64,000 nucleotides of DNA, taken from Sternotherus odoratus (Eukaryota > Chordata > Testudines > Kinosternidae). Positions 34,843 through 47,395 of this stretch are shown piece after piece. Each line of letters starts with the position of its first letter. Position 1 is the first letter of the stretch. The notes beneath the pieces were generated by a model, which was not told where the DNA came from, did no database searches, and saw nothing but the letters and a program-made list of their open reading frames with translations. The translations under genes were made by a program, and so were the position numbers. The stretch covers positions 167,143,434 through 167,207,433 of the forward strand of contig JAVMKO010000001.1 in NCBI GenBank assembly GCA_032164245.1. The letters run 5' to 3'.

Positions 34843-36800
34843 CCAGGCACATGATTGGCAAATGCAAGCAAATGTTGTTTGTGCTCAAAGTATAAGTTCC
34901 CCATTGCATTACTTCCTTTTTACACAGTATAACTCCATTCATTTAATTCCAGCAGAGTTGCACCAACTAGAGTAACACGATAACGACTCAAGCTCTTGGG
35001 CTTTTTGACTAGCTATATGTGTGCTTTGGCTATGCCTTGCTACTTAGCTTTACATTTGGAACATTAAAACAGAGGTATACATGCTCTGTGTTATGATAGG
35101 TGTATTTATTTCTAATGTGTGAGGTCTCATTATTGCTATTGTGCAGATTTTTAATTAGATACAAATTTACTGGTAAAATGTTAGGTTTCAAATACGGGTG
35201 CTTTACTTGTGACAACGTCACACACAAGATAGATTTCAGAGCCTCTCTCACCTGTAACAGATTACCAACTTCAGACCATTTCTGCAGGACTCCTGCATTA
35301 TAAAATGTAGCATTATGTCACTGCCAGTGAGCATTTTGTATAAATGTGTAAAGCAGAACTTTTCTCTGTTTAGATCGCTTGCAAAACTGCATAGACATAA
35401 CCTGCACATTATGGTTGGGTAATGATGGATGAGATATGGATATATTCTGATTTTGCAAGATGTTAAGGACAAGGAAAATGTTAAGTTTCAGAACTGGGAA
35501 GGTGATCCTGACCTATTCTTGCACCCAGCCTTCTGAGACCTTGCTACGCTCCTGAAAGTGCCTGGTCTTCGCTGTGTCTTTACCTCTAAATTTCTCATGT
35601 GAGCTATTTACTCCCAGCTAAAAAAGCACCTTTTTTTAGCAGTGAAGACAAAGCTTTAGTATTGAGGGACTATTAGCCAGTCATATGCAGGGAGATGGCT
35701 CAATTAAGGTGTTTCATCTTGGCTCTAACACCAGAACATCTCTGCAGGAAAAAAGTCTTGCTTTAAGTAATGCTCCAGAAGAACAATTTTTGACTGAATC
35801 TTGGATGGATACATGAAGAAAATATTCTGGAGGGTAAAATAAAAGGCACAAGTATTTCCAAATGATCAGTACTGCAGCTTATTGGATTTCAGTCTAATGT
35901 AGGTCAAATGTACCTCTCCAATGATGGTGCGGCTCAATGAGTCCAGGGAAAGAATAGAGTCTTTAAACGTAGTGCTTACACACACAAACACACACACACA
36001 CACACAATGTTACTAAAAGCTGGTTAGGTGTGTACTATTGGAATGGAAATGATCTCAGGACTTCTGCTTCTCAGTGAAGTGACTGGATTCCTCAGAGAGG
36101 AAAAATTCTATTTGAAGGACCAGTTTGAATATTCTCTGGCAGAATTTATGGTATTTTTGTGACCTATAATGTGATATTTTTAAAAAAATAGGTTTGTGCT
36201 CCTTTTGGCTTCTTTAATAAAAAGAATGACTACAATTTTTGTGGCTGATTTTTCTAAAATCATGTTTTCTTCTCTTTATAAACCTTTCCAAGTATCAGTA
36301 TCACTACTCTCTGCTTTTTCTAAAAGATTTGTTCCAGGTTTTAGATATATATTTGAAATTTATAACACCTTAATTAAAGGAGTTTAGGGTGTAAAATCTA
36401 AACAAAAACCTCCTCTCTCTATTGTCATCAGGCATCAGAATTTAAAAATGTTAACAAAACCAAGAATTTTGGAGTGTCTTACTCTTTGCTGGTGTTTCTC
36501 TCCCTTATAGTTTGTAACACAGTAAGTTAACTGGTTCTGCAGTCACCATGGAAAGGATGGTCAAGTCCTAAATTTCTAATAAAAAAAATCCTCAGTTCTT
36601 CATATACCATAAAGCCCCCCCACACACACACACAATTTTTCCTTTCTTTGGAGGTCACCTTTAAATGAGCTGCCAAGAATCACTAACTGCGCAATGGCAG
36701 CTGGCTACCATGAAAAATTAGAAGCAATGGGAGAAAACGCAGAGCAAAAATGGTAGGCCTGTATTAAAGGCCGCCCAGAGCAGACAGCTGAAACCTTGAC
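34843..36800. other. Intronic sequence, no gene
   Basis: Unique-looking AT-rich DNA with (CA)n runs at 35978-36006 and 36620-36634. Nothing else recognised. Confidence 0.55.
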
Positions 36801-36807
36801 ACCTGGA

Positions 36808-37286
36808 GTCATGGCCGGTGCAACCACTAGGCAAAGTAGGTGACCACTTAGGGCGCCAATTGGTTGGGGGTGGCGGTGGAGCGGAGGTGAGCTGAGGCAG
36901 GGGGGCGCAGGGAGGGTGCCCGCAACAAGTAATGGGGGATGCAGGGAGGGGAACCGCTCCCTGCCCCACCTCACCTCCACTCCACCTCCTTCCCTGAGCA
37001 TGCTGCCTGCTCTAATTCTCCTCCCCTCCCGAGCTTGCCACGCTGATTGGCACCGCAAGCCTGGGAGGTGGGAAAAATGGAGCGGCGCCAGCATGCTCAG
37101 GGGAGGAGACGAAGCTGAGGTGAGCTGGACGGGGAGCTGCCCACTGCCCGGGTGGTGGGGAGCCACTGCCACCCCAGGAGGGGGCCACGTGTGGAGGGGG
37201 AGCTCCGTGGGCCAGTGGGGGGGGGAGGGGGAACAAGGTGGCAGTTTCACCTAGGTGGCCAACTGCCCTTCAACCAGTCCTGCCTT
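36808..37286. mobile_element. GC-rich hAT-type MITE, limits approximate
   Basis: GCCGGTGCAACCACTAGGCA and ACCACTTAGGGCGCCAATTG near the left, and TTTCACCTAGGTGGCCAACT near the right, are familiar turtle MITE wording. The core is G-rich and partly inverted (CTCACCTCCACTCCACC with GAAGCTGAGGTGAGCTGGA). I could not settle the termini or a target duplication. ORFs of 74-181 codons on both strands are composition shadows. Confidence 0.55.
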
Positions 37287-37574
37287 GACTGTGTGAAATA
37301 CTGAATTTTTAAAAACCTGAAAACAGTGTTGTGATAAATTATAAGCCTCTTTCAATCGCTCAAAGGATAATAAAATGTTACAATGGAGCATTTCAGCATC
37401 TCTTTATTCCTTCCTTAAAGATTCCACTTTGCAAACTAGGGGAAAATAAGATAATTACCTATAGGAATTAGAAGAGATAGCATATTACTATACTGCAGCA
37501 TCCTGTTAATGATATTTATCACTTACATTAGACTTTACGCATACTTTTAAATTAATCTTCCCAACCCTCACAGT

Positions 37575-37705
37575 AAGTAATTTCATTTTACACCTTGAGA
37601 CACTGAGGGGTTACATGATTTGCCCAAGGTCATACATCAAGTCAGTGCCACAAATTACACTGCAGCTAAGTCCTGTACTTAGACCACACTATATAACCTT
37701 TAGAC
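37575..37705 (-). mobile_element. MIR-type SINE, antisense
   Basis: CACCTTGAGACACTGAGGGG, ACATGATTTGCCCAAGGTCA and TACTTAGACCACACTATA follow the antisense MIR core, with ordinary old-repeat divergence. Confidence 0.75.
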
Positions 37706-37844
37706 CACATTTTCAAAGCCCCCCCACAAGGCATTTCTATGCATTTTGTATGTGCCTGCATTGGCTTTCATATTTTAGCCCTCTGTGTTTTACTTGGGAG
37801 TGCTTCCAATGTCAGGATCACCAATGGGTTCTCTTCTCTTGTTA

Positions 37845-38530
37845 AAAGAGACAACCCTTTGAGCTACACAGAGCTTTGAGCTGTCCCACTCCTGCAAAAA
37901 AGGGCTTAAAAAAGCCCTGCAGAGGGGCTGTGGCAAGGGAAAGGCAGCCCAGCAGAGGGTTGCAATGGAAAGCAGCTGTGTGGCTGGGGCAATTAGGGCC
38001 CAGCTGGCCCTGATAAAAATGCCCAGAGTTTGCTGCAGAGAGACAGTCTCCTCTGGCTACTGGGGAAGCTAGACAGGGTACCCAGATCGAAGCAGGGCTG
38101 GGGCAAGGCAAGAGGAGCTGGGGAAGTTCTGTCCTGGCAACCCTAGGGGAAGGCCCAACAAGGGGTACTAGGGTTGCAGGGGGCAGCCCATGGCGGCAGA
38201 GGCAGCAGGCCAAACCCTCCTTGCCGGTGATGAGTGGCAATGATACTGCAGTCTGCCCTAGAGAATGAGGGCAAGTGATGACGGGTAGTTGCCTAGACTG
38301 AGGAAAGGTGGGGATAGGGAGTGGGGGTTCCCTGGGGAGGGGAGACCCTGAGACTGTGGGGGTACTGCAGGGGTGCAGCACCCCAGGTAAGAAGGCACCG
38401 GAGTCCAGGGAGGGACACGGGGCCAGTGGCAAGCGGGGCATCAGCCTCCAGAGGGCACTCCAGAGCCTGGAAGAGCTAATTCTTTGGACGACCAACAGGA
38501 GGCGCCACGGAGTGAGTCACCACTCTGCCA
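37845..38530 (+). mobile_element. Probable LTR-like or other GC-rich repeat
   Basis: The segment is GC-rich with GGGCAATTAGGGCCCAGCTG, a TATA-like TGATAAAAATG (38011-38021), CTGCAGAGAGACAGTCTCCT and ends near CACCACTCTGCCACAGTG. This is the layout of turtle LTRs I have seen, but neither end nor a target duplication could be fixed. The 217-codon minus-strand ORF crossing it is proline/leucine-rich with no domain and probably spurious. Confidence 0.4.
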
Positions 38531-39528
38531 CAGTGTTAAAGGTAAATTTTAAAGCGTCCCTGAAACCTGAGTTGCATGAATCTTGGATGTAGTAATGTAG
38601 GATGCCAAAGCAAAGTCTTAATGAAGCAAGCAGGGCACACAGATGTGACCATATACTTCAGTGCTCCTCATTAATACACTGGGTTGAAGCCAATACCTAC
38701 TTGCACCTCAGCAACTCGGGAATCTTATGCTCTTACAATCAGAATGATGGTGAAAAATGCCTGTGTATTTACCTAAATTGGTTCCTATTAGGAATGCAAA
38801 AATGGCATTGATTTCATTTAAGAGGAGCAACTTGGATGAATGGCATAGTTAAACTGTTACATACAAATCATCTCAGCGCTAACCATTTTAATTCAGGAAT
38901 AAATACAATATTCTGCACAAATGTTTTGAAGGAGTTTGTTAACATACAACATGTTAACTTAATTGAACTGAAATATTTAGTATTCCTTTCTCCATAACAG
39001 AGCCTGGGAAAGAAAGTGGGAAATTAACAGTACTGTAGAGAACTCCACTTAAGCCACTTACCTTCCACACATGATTCAGATAAGGTATTAACTGGAGAGA
39101 TTAGAATGAGACTTGAACTTCAGCAGTGCATGTCATTTGTAAAGCACATGAGTCACAAGAAGAAGGGAAAGAAGTCTCCAGTTTTAAATGCAATTCAATT
39201 TCACTGATTAAAACAGACAGAGAATCTTTAGTTTTATCTGACATATTTAGGGCATTTTTTTAAATACTTGTTCGTGCTGCTTCGTTGTAGTGATTTATTA
39301 TTAGGCCATCTCACACGCAGTAAGAAAATACATCTAAATAAAATGAAGCCACAAAGGGCAAACAGTTTTATTTGATTTTTACTGACTATATTTATCAGTA
39401 ATGACTTCCCATCCCATTTCTTTTAGCAACCTTGACCACCTAAGTCTTCCACACAGGGAACTCCAATCCAAGTCAAGTGAGTTCTGGCAATGGCAATCCA
39501 AATCACAGAGAGCATGCAGGATTGCGGC
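38531..39528. other. Intronic sequence, no gene
   Basis: AT-rich; nothing recognised. Confidence 0.5.
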
Positions 39529-39530
39529 TA

Positions 39531-39741
39531 CAGGCAAGTCTCATCTTACACAGGGGTTCCGTTCCGTGGTTAGCGCGTAAAGCGAAAACCACGTATAGTG
39601 AAACACTTATTGAGTTGAATGGCGGGTGGAATCACCCACACTACAGACGCAGGTTTTTTTTTTAAAAAAAAAATCTGTTTTTGCCAACCACGCAAAGCTG
39701 AATTTGCGCCTGTTAAATGTGCCTAAAATGCGACTCACCTG
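39531..39741. mobile_element. Tigger-like MITE (CAGGCAAGTC ends)
   Basis: CAGGCAAGTCTCAT at the left is mirrored by ATGCGACTCACCTG at the right, bounded by TA on both sides (39529-39530, 39742-39743). Inner wording such as GGTTCCGTTCCGTGGTTAGC and GCGTAAAGCGAAAACCACG is characteristic of reptile Tigger derivatives. It is 211 bp. Confidence 0.85.
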
Positions 39742-39924
39742 TATACAAAGACAAAGCAGAGGCATTCTCACCACAAATTTGTGGCTATTATTCTCCCAGT
39801 TCTGATTTCTTTCTTGTCTTTGTTGGAGGTGATGGGGAAGTGAACTGAGAAAACTTATAGGGTGTGAAACTTTTCTTCTGCTAATCCAGTATTTATTAAG
39901 AAATATATGAAAATGAAGGATCAA

Positions 39925-40145
39925 AACAGAGGACTACAGATCAGGAGACCCAATTTTTGTTCCCAGCTGCGCCACGCAGTCTCAGAACTTGGACATGTCA
40001 ATTTGGGTCTCAATTTATCCATATGTAAAATGAAAATAATAATACTAATACTTCAAAGAGCCTTAATGTTTGTCAGAGAGAGATTTTCAACTGATTTTCA
40101 TCAGGACTGGTTTTTCTAAGTTCCTTAAGCACTTTTGAAAATCTG
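39925..40145 (+). mobile_element. MIR-type SINE, sense
   Basis: AGACCCAATTTTTGTTCCCA, CTTGGACATGTCAATTTGGG, TTTATCCATATGTAAAATGA and AATAATAATACTAATACTTC follow the sense MIR core and 3' part. Confidence 0.8.
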
Positions 40146-40189
40146 GCCCAAAGTACCTTAAGGTTCTTGGAGGGAAGACTCTATTGAAC

Positions 40190-41163
40190 TGCAAGTTAAA
40201 GTAGTATGGGCTGGATGAATAGACCATAAAGGTGGATAGAAAGCTGGCTGGACCGTTGGGCTCAATGGGTAGTGATCAATGGCTCCATGTCTAGTTGGCA
40301 GCCGGTGTCAAGTGGAGTGCTCCTCCTTAGTCGGTCCTTAGGCTGGTTTTGTTCAATATCTTCACTAATGATCTGGAGGATGGTGTGGATTGTACCCTCA
40401 GCAAATTTGAAGGTGGCACTACATTGGGAGGAGTGGTAGATATGCTGGTGGGTAGGGACTAGCGACTGAATGGCTAGGCAGCAGTTCTGCAGAAAAGGAC
40501 CTAGGGGTTACAGTGGACCAGAAGCTGGATCTGAGTCAACAGTGTGCCCTTGTTGCCAAGAAGGCTAATGGCATTTTGGGTTGTATAAGCATTTCCAGCA
40601 GATCGAGGGACATGATCATTCCCCTCTATTCAGCATTGAGGTCTCATCTGGAGGACTGTGTCCAGTTTTGGGCCCCACACTACAAAAAGGATGTGGATAA
40701 ATTGGAAAGAGTCCAGCGGAGGGCAACAAAAATGATTAAGGGGCTGGAGCACGTGAGTTACGAGGAGAGGCTGAGGGAACTGGGATTGTTTAGTCTACAG
40801 AAGAGAGGACTGAGGGGGGATTTGATAGCTGCTTTCAACTACCTGAAAGGGGGTTCCAAAGAGGATGGATCTAGACTGTTCTCAGTGGTAGCAGATGACA
40901 GAACAAGGAGTAACGGTCTCAAGTTGCAGAGGGCGGGGGGTTAGGTTGGATATTAGGAAAAACTTTTTCACTAGGAGGGTGGTGAAGCACTAGAATGGGT
41001 TACCTAGGGAGGTGGTGGAATCTCCGTCCTTAGAGATTTTTAAGGCCTGGTTTGACAAAGCCCTGGCTAGGATGATTTAGTTGGGGCTGGTCCTGCATTA
41101 AGCAGGGGGTTGGAGTAGATGACCTCCTGAGGTCCTTTCCAACCCTGATATTCTATGATTTGC
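40190..41163 (+). mobile_element. CR1 LINE, 3' end of the reverse-transcriptase ORF and 3' UTR (dead)
   Basis: This is the best-preserved retroelement coding remnant. The decayed RT segment (about 40240-40420) still suggests the GVPQGS...LFNIFINDLED region, followed by a damaged catalytic-loop region where FADD should be. A 143-codon frame (40513-40944) reads [53 protein letters not shown] and [19 protein letters not shown], the conserved C-terminal part of CR1 ORF2. It then ends by frameshift in a G-run (40931-40940). The 3' tail TAGATGACCTCCTGAGGTCC and TTCCAACCCTGATATTCTAT closes at 41163. It is 5'-truncated with an internal deletion, so it cannot move. Confidence 0.93.
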
Positions 41164-44100
41164 AAAGTATTACTATTAATAATGCTACTCCAGTAACAAA
41201 ATTGTAATGGATATGAAAAACAGGGCTCACAAAACCTCTTATTTCACTAGTATTCCCAGTCTTGCATTCCATATTTAAATATAACATGATGCAAGTGTAT
41301 TAGTCTTTGATACATTCCTTTTGTTTCACTATGTTCTTTTTTCCAATCTCTCCCTCACTCCATTAATTGCTTATGCTTTTTTATTGCAGGAGTACTGGGG
41401 AAGTTGAATGAGACTTCAGATAAATGAATTGCAATAAAAAGATTATTGTAAGTCATGCTGCATGCACATATAAAAATTTATAAGAAGGCTGAATATACAG
41501 ATCTAAGACTTCCCACAAATATTTTTTTAAATGACAAATTTGCTTCAAGGCAAGTTATTTCATTTGTAAGGACAATTTCTTCTTTTTTGCACTGTACAGT
41601 ATTTTACATAGTTTAATCCTTTTTTAAAAATTGGTTAGATTTCATGTGATGGCGATGCTTTAAATGTAAAAAATAGTATGTATTTTGTTTTTACATTTAA
41701 AAAGATAGCCATCACATGAAATCTAATCAATATTTAAAAACAGGAGATAAGTCATTTTTCACATGGTGCCAATTCATTGTCAAATTATTGTGATAAAAAT
41801 AAAAAACAGCGGATTTTCAAATAAATGGTTCTCTTTCTTCTGTGTTGCTTGACTCATACAGAATGCATAAATGGACAAAGTAAACAGTATAAAAACAAAG
41901 AAAAATATTTTTTCACTATTATCTCTCAGTGACTGCTTTGAGGGTTGTTTGTAACAATGTAGAAAAACATAACACAGAAAAGTGATTTTTATACTGTGTC
42001 CCTTTAAATAACCCCTACATTTTATTATTTATATAAATACCAAAGTATTTAAAAGACACAAAAACGGCAAGCCCCAAAGAGATTTTTTTCATTCCAAATT
42101 CAACTTATTCCCTTACTCTGAATACCTTTCTCAGAGTGTGTCTGTAATGTGGGGTCTTCCTTTTGGAAACCGATATTTAGAAGGAATTTATTTTTTCCAC
42201 AACAAATATGATTGGAAAGAAAAATGCTGTAAATCAACTTTGTTTTCTCTGCTGAAACATGTAATCCCGGAACTGAGTTGCTCTGACCTTCCACATGTAG
42301 CACGGTGATCGTTCTCAGGGAATTTATGAGTATCACCATCTATTTGAAAAGAGAGCCCGTGGATAAAAAAGGAAAATTAATTTGAATGTACAGTGAGAGT
42401 GAACATCAAGTGCTGGGCTATTCCCCAAATAGAATTTAGCCAGACTTGATCCCTAGGCACAGAGCCAGAGACAATGTCCTACTGGTTGTACATGCTATAT
42501 TTTTCAGATGTAGATAGATATTTGTCTTGTGTGGAGTGGGGAGGTGGGAGAATCTCTTCCTCAAAGCAGGCTGACAGTAGGATTTAAAGACCCCGGAGCA
42601 TTAATCTTATCAACTGTCCATGTTACCAGACTCAAAACCACGGCAGTAGTAAAGCTTAAATTTCTGCTAGAGAAAGATATATGGAATGATCCACCTAAAA
42701 CCACGGCAGTGTAATTAAGGATAAATACTTCCCAAAAAAAATCTGATGAAACTAAAGTTTATAATCTAGACCACAAAGATCTATTGAAAAGATGAAAATG
42801 TTAATTCATAATTAGTTTCAATCATCTCATAAATTTCACTAACATCAGATTACCCTCCACAGTCCCTCCTCTCTCTCTCTTTTTTTTTTTTTTTAACTCC
42901 CCATGGTTGCTTCTGGTAGTAATCCAGATTTGGAAGCCAGGGTTCAAACACACACATTTGGAAATCAAGCTTACTGACTGTGATTGTCTGTGATACTATT
43001 CAGAACAGCTTACTCAGATGGGGAAGCTGAATTGGCATTCATACACAGGTGTGGATTTTTTTTCTCCTGAGAGGTCAAAGCTCATCCTCACTGCACTGCT
43101 GCAGAAGTGCTCAATTAGACATGAGGACAGTGGTTCACCTGAGACATCAGCAGTGCAGACATGAATTTTTAACTCTTCTGTGCAATGAAGCATCAGTTGT
43201 TTTCAATCCAATTCACTGCACGAGATGGAAAAATCTTCACTTTATATCAAGCTAAAATTCTTGTATTAATTATATCAATTTGCATAAAATTCCAATGGAG
43301 AAAAATGGCAGTACAGAGAAAGTTAATACACATTTTTCTGTGAACTGAATTTGATTAGTTGGTTTTAAATGGATTCTGAATGTTAGAGGAACATATTGGA
43401 ATAGACACAGGACAGTTAAAATAGAAAAAAAAACAGGTAAGCACAGGAAGAAAGACTGAACTGAAATAGAAAAAATATAGTTGCCATAGATATATACCTA
43501 CATACTTCATTTCATGCACTCATAATTCTCTCCGGCAGCCGCATGATTAATTCAAAGATTTATTGATTTTTTTTTTCCTTGCAGAATCCTGCTGACCTGC
43601 TTTTGTTGACAGGTCTGTGTGGATCACACTACTCTGTCAGTTGAAAGTATGGAATCATGTTGGACTTCCTGGCCTGGAGTAAACATTTTTACTAATTCAA
43701 CATAAATAGCATTTGAGTGCATGATAAAAACAAACACCCTTTGTTTCTAACTGGGCAGATATGAATTAGAGAACCAGTAGCCTAAAAGCTGAGAAATATA
43801 TTGAAAGTATAATGCATTTCTTTGTAATAAAATAGTTGTTTAGGGTTTCCCCTATAAGAAAGCCACCAGATTAAATTCTTATAACAAATCACTAGAAAAG
43901 ACAAAGAAAACTTGGGACTTCCTCTTATCGAATGCCAAAAAGTTTTAACTGTTATTATGTATACCCGGGATGATCAATTATCATCAAGCAAAAGGATAGT
44001 GCTTCTCCCAGAAAATTAGGAGTAAGTAGTTCTTGTAATTATTACACAGACTAGTAATTTTAAAACAATCCATATTCCTGAGTAATAACTGATCATCTAA

Positions 44101-46080
44101 AATTTAGACTGAACAAATTATTTTATATATATTTATATAATATATATAAATTATAAATTATTATTGGGGTCTCCATTTTAGAAACCAAAGTGAAGAAACA
44201 GAAAAAGAAAAGGAGTTCTTATGATATTTTTAGCCAGAGTGAAATCAGAAGGTACTAGATATCTCAACAGAACTGATTTCCTAGTGATCTTTTCAGTTCA
44301 ATTTTTACTCCCAAGGGAAATGGATGGATCAAAGTAAGCACCTGTATTTTGGATGTCTGTCTGTCTGAACCTCTGAACATTTAAAGGTTTACCCATGGTA
44401 ACAGTACGACACCCATTAATGGGGTTATTTTACTCCAACCAGTTAGACCGGTCAAAAAACTTCACCAGAAAATACTATTTCAAGCTTAATCATGCCAATG
44501 TCAGTTGTTATGAATTCACTCCGTATCAAATTAAAATACAGGTCTGATATCATTGCTAGGGAAAGTTTCTATGTTTTACCACTTTGAAATCACAGCTAAA
44601 CCACAAATATTTAAACTTGGAAGGATTAGATCTTTATCAGTAAATGCCAATTTCACCATACACACATAAATCAACACATATATTTCCACCAATGATAACA
44701 GAAATTTACAGATAAGAAAAGTAAGAAATTTTTTTTTGAGAACTCAAGTTTGACTTAAGGATATTTACTTTGTATATTTTGACATGTGATGTTGACAACT
44801 TATGTTTTAATGGTTATAAAATTTTAACTTTTTGAAACTCAATGTCTACTGTCATTTCGCAATTATTGTCTGACTCCCCCTCCCAATAATTTCCCACAAC
44901 TGTGAAAATGTAAATAAATAAATAAAAATCGGAAAAGTGCTTAAAAATAAACATTGGTATTGCCCATTAAAATTATTTTAAAAAATAAAAATCAATTTTT
45001 TATAGGACAACGGCCTTATGGCATAAGCAGTTTTGAGAAGTAAGGCATGTTTTCATTAAAATTAATGGGCTGATACGTCAATTTATCCCTTCATATCAAA
45101 TGATTCAGTGATCGCAGGATGTTTTTCTCAGGTCAGTTTCAGAATTTTGTTGGATTCATCTTAAAAACCCAGAGGATACTCAGTATCTATTCGCCAACAT
45201 ATAGAAAAATATGTAAATATATCTCGGAGGGTAACAAGATCCATAGCAGTTAACAGCATGGGATAATAAAAATAATAATGCTATGATCACTATTTTTGAT
45301 AGAAATGCAAAGTTGGGCTAGATCCACACAGATGAATACACCAGTCCACATCTGTATTACACATCATGGGATTGGGGCTTGAACAAGTAGAGGCCATGCA
45401 GAAATTATAGGCTTGGGCACTGTCTCACATGCACAAATTATAGGCTTGGACAATGCCTTGAACAGATAAGCAAAGTCACATGAATCAAAAACTGTCTGAG
45501 GAACTGTAAATAAAGAGCAATAATAAAATTCAATGTGTCTGGTACAGGAAAGGAGTCCAGTGAGCGACTGTGAAGTTTAATAGTCCATTCTATCTTAATT
45601 CATATCTTTGATTAAGATCCAGTGAAGGGGAGGGGTAAACACCATGTTAATTAAGATTGCAGAATATCTGGCAGTGTTATGAACTCCAGAGAGAGGACAG
45701 TGAATATAATGGGAGACAGGGTTGCAAGAAAAATCTGGCAGGCAATAAAATGTGATTTAACCTGGAAAAATACAGATAAATTCAGGTACATCTGGGGAAA
45801 ATAATCCAATGCATAGATATTTCCAGAAAGAGAGAAAAACTTTGCTGAAAGTATCTATTTATGACTGTGGATATCAAATTAAACATTAGTGTACAAAATA
45901 ATAAGATAGCCCAAAATAATCCAAACCAAAAAACAATATAGTTTAGCACTCACGTCTTGTAACGTGATGTATTGTGCAACAGACTACCTGGCCTGTGCTG
46001 AGCTCCATGAAGGGTTCTCCCATACATACTATACTGCTGCATTGCCATAGGCCATATATTAGAATCATGATGCAATAGTC
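41164..46080. other. Repeat-poor intron
   Basis: Almost 5 kb of AT-rich DNA in which I recognise no transposon except the hairpin at 41621. It includes simple AT sequence at 44125-44157. No gene-like ORF was found. Confidence 0.5.
41621..41740. repeat. Long near-perfect hairpin (about 50-bp arms)
   Basis: GATTTCATGTGATGGC (41638-41653) is the exact complement of GCCATCACATGAAATC (41708-41723). Pairing extends outwards through TTAAAAATTGGTTA / TAATCAATATTTAAA and inwards through TTTAAATGTAAAAA / TTTTTACATTTAAA, with about a dozen bases of loop. It could be a small mariner-like MITE or a structured RNA. Confidence 0.88.
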
Positions 46081-47189
46081 TGAGAAGGTAAAAGCACCTT
46101 TCTCTATGGCACAGGTCAGGCCCTAGAACATGGTGCTAATTTCTGGGCTTTTCAGTACCAGAAAGATGTGGACAAGACTGGAAGGAGAACCTGAAGAGAA
46201 ATGCAATTGACTAAGTCCTTTCAGTCCTTAATCATTTGGAAAAACTAATTATTATGTATATATTTATATTTGGTGAGGCTATAATGACTAGGGAGTGTGG
46301 CATGTAATTGCTTATTAATATTCCAAGGATGGTGATACAATAAAAGGAGAGTGGATGTAACCAGGAGGAATGGGATTAAATTAGAAAGAGGTATAGAGAT
46401 CGAGTATGAGGAAAAGCTTCCTAATATTTGAAGACCTGACCCAGGAAGAAGCTCCTTGCTATTTCTCCTTCCCCGCTTGGGGAAGAAAGGAAGGACAGGG
46501 CCCCTTCTCCTCTCCAAGGTACCCATGCCACCTCTTCTTCCCCTCCTTTTGTGCAAGATCCCTCCCCTAGAGAGGTTTGAATCCTGTCAATACTCCTATG
46601 CGCCTCATCTTTAAAAGGAAAAAAGGCTGTGGTAGAAAGAGAGAAGAGATGGGGGTGAAGAGATTTAAATGAAGGAGAAGGAAAAATAAATAATAAAAAA
46701 ATGCCACTCACTTCCTAGGCACTCTTCAGTACTGACATACCTACAGTACCTTCACCAGCAGTGCCCTGTCACTTACTGTAGTACATATAAAGTAACCAAA
46801 GGTGGGGCAGATTTCTGCTCCCTGGATTTTTGGTACATCCCTTTCCGATACATCCCTTGCCCCTTGCTCCAACCTCCCACAGGCATCCATCCACATTCCC
46901 AATATTAAAAGGAAGAAGGGGCTGGGGGTGAAAAGTATGAAAGTTCAACTATTTTCCAGAAAAAAAAACTGTGCTACTTATATCCACTCCAGCTGTAGCC
47001 ACTCTAAGAAACACAAAACAAAACACTGCTCCCAACCCAGTTCTTGCACACATGCTAGTTCAACATCAAAAAAATATCGACTATCCATGACCTTAAATCC
47101 AATGAACCCTCTTTCCCTTTGTCTACATTATCGAAACACGATAAAATGACTGTGGACCTGGTGCTACCCCATAACATCCCTTCAGGCTA

Positions 47190-47395
47190 TTCCAGACATC
47201 CTCTTGTCAGAAGGCCAGAACCAAAATCCATTGAAGTAAACAGATTTCAGAGTTGTAGCCGTGTTAGTCTGTATCATCAAAAACAACGAGGAGACCTTGT
47301 CTCTAAGGTATCACGAGGACTCTTTGTTGTTTTTGCTGAAGTAAACAGAGAGACTCCCATTTACTTCAGTGAACTTTAGACCAGGCCCAGAATGC
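47190..47395. repeat. Old foldback repeat split by a retroposon
   Basis: CCAAAATCCATTGAAGTAAA on the left and GACTCCCATTTACTTCAGTG with TTTAGACCAGGCCC on the right are halves of the palindromic CACTGAAGTCAAT-type repeat. The insertion between them is listed next. Confidence 0.6.
47247..47336. mobile_element. Retroposon copy with inverted 3' half and target duplication
   Basis: TTTCAGAGTTGTAGCCGTGT, TAGTCTGTATCATCAAAAAC and GAGGAGACCTTGT run in the forward sense. TCTCTAAGGTATCACGAGGA and CTCTTTGTTGTTTTTGC are then the reverse complement of the same family (compare GAGTCCTTGTGACACCTTAG at 59686). TGAAGTAAACAGA flanks both sides as a 12-13-bp target duplication. Confidence 0.75.

Noticed and set aside
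36705..38495. ORFs of 181 and 217 codons on the minus strand
   Set aside because: Both are Pro/Leu/Ser-rich translations of G-rich repeat DNA, with no recognisable domain and no splice or promoter support.
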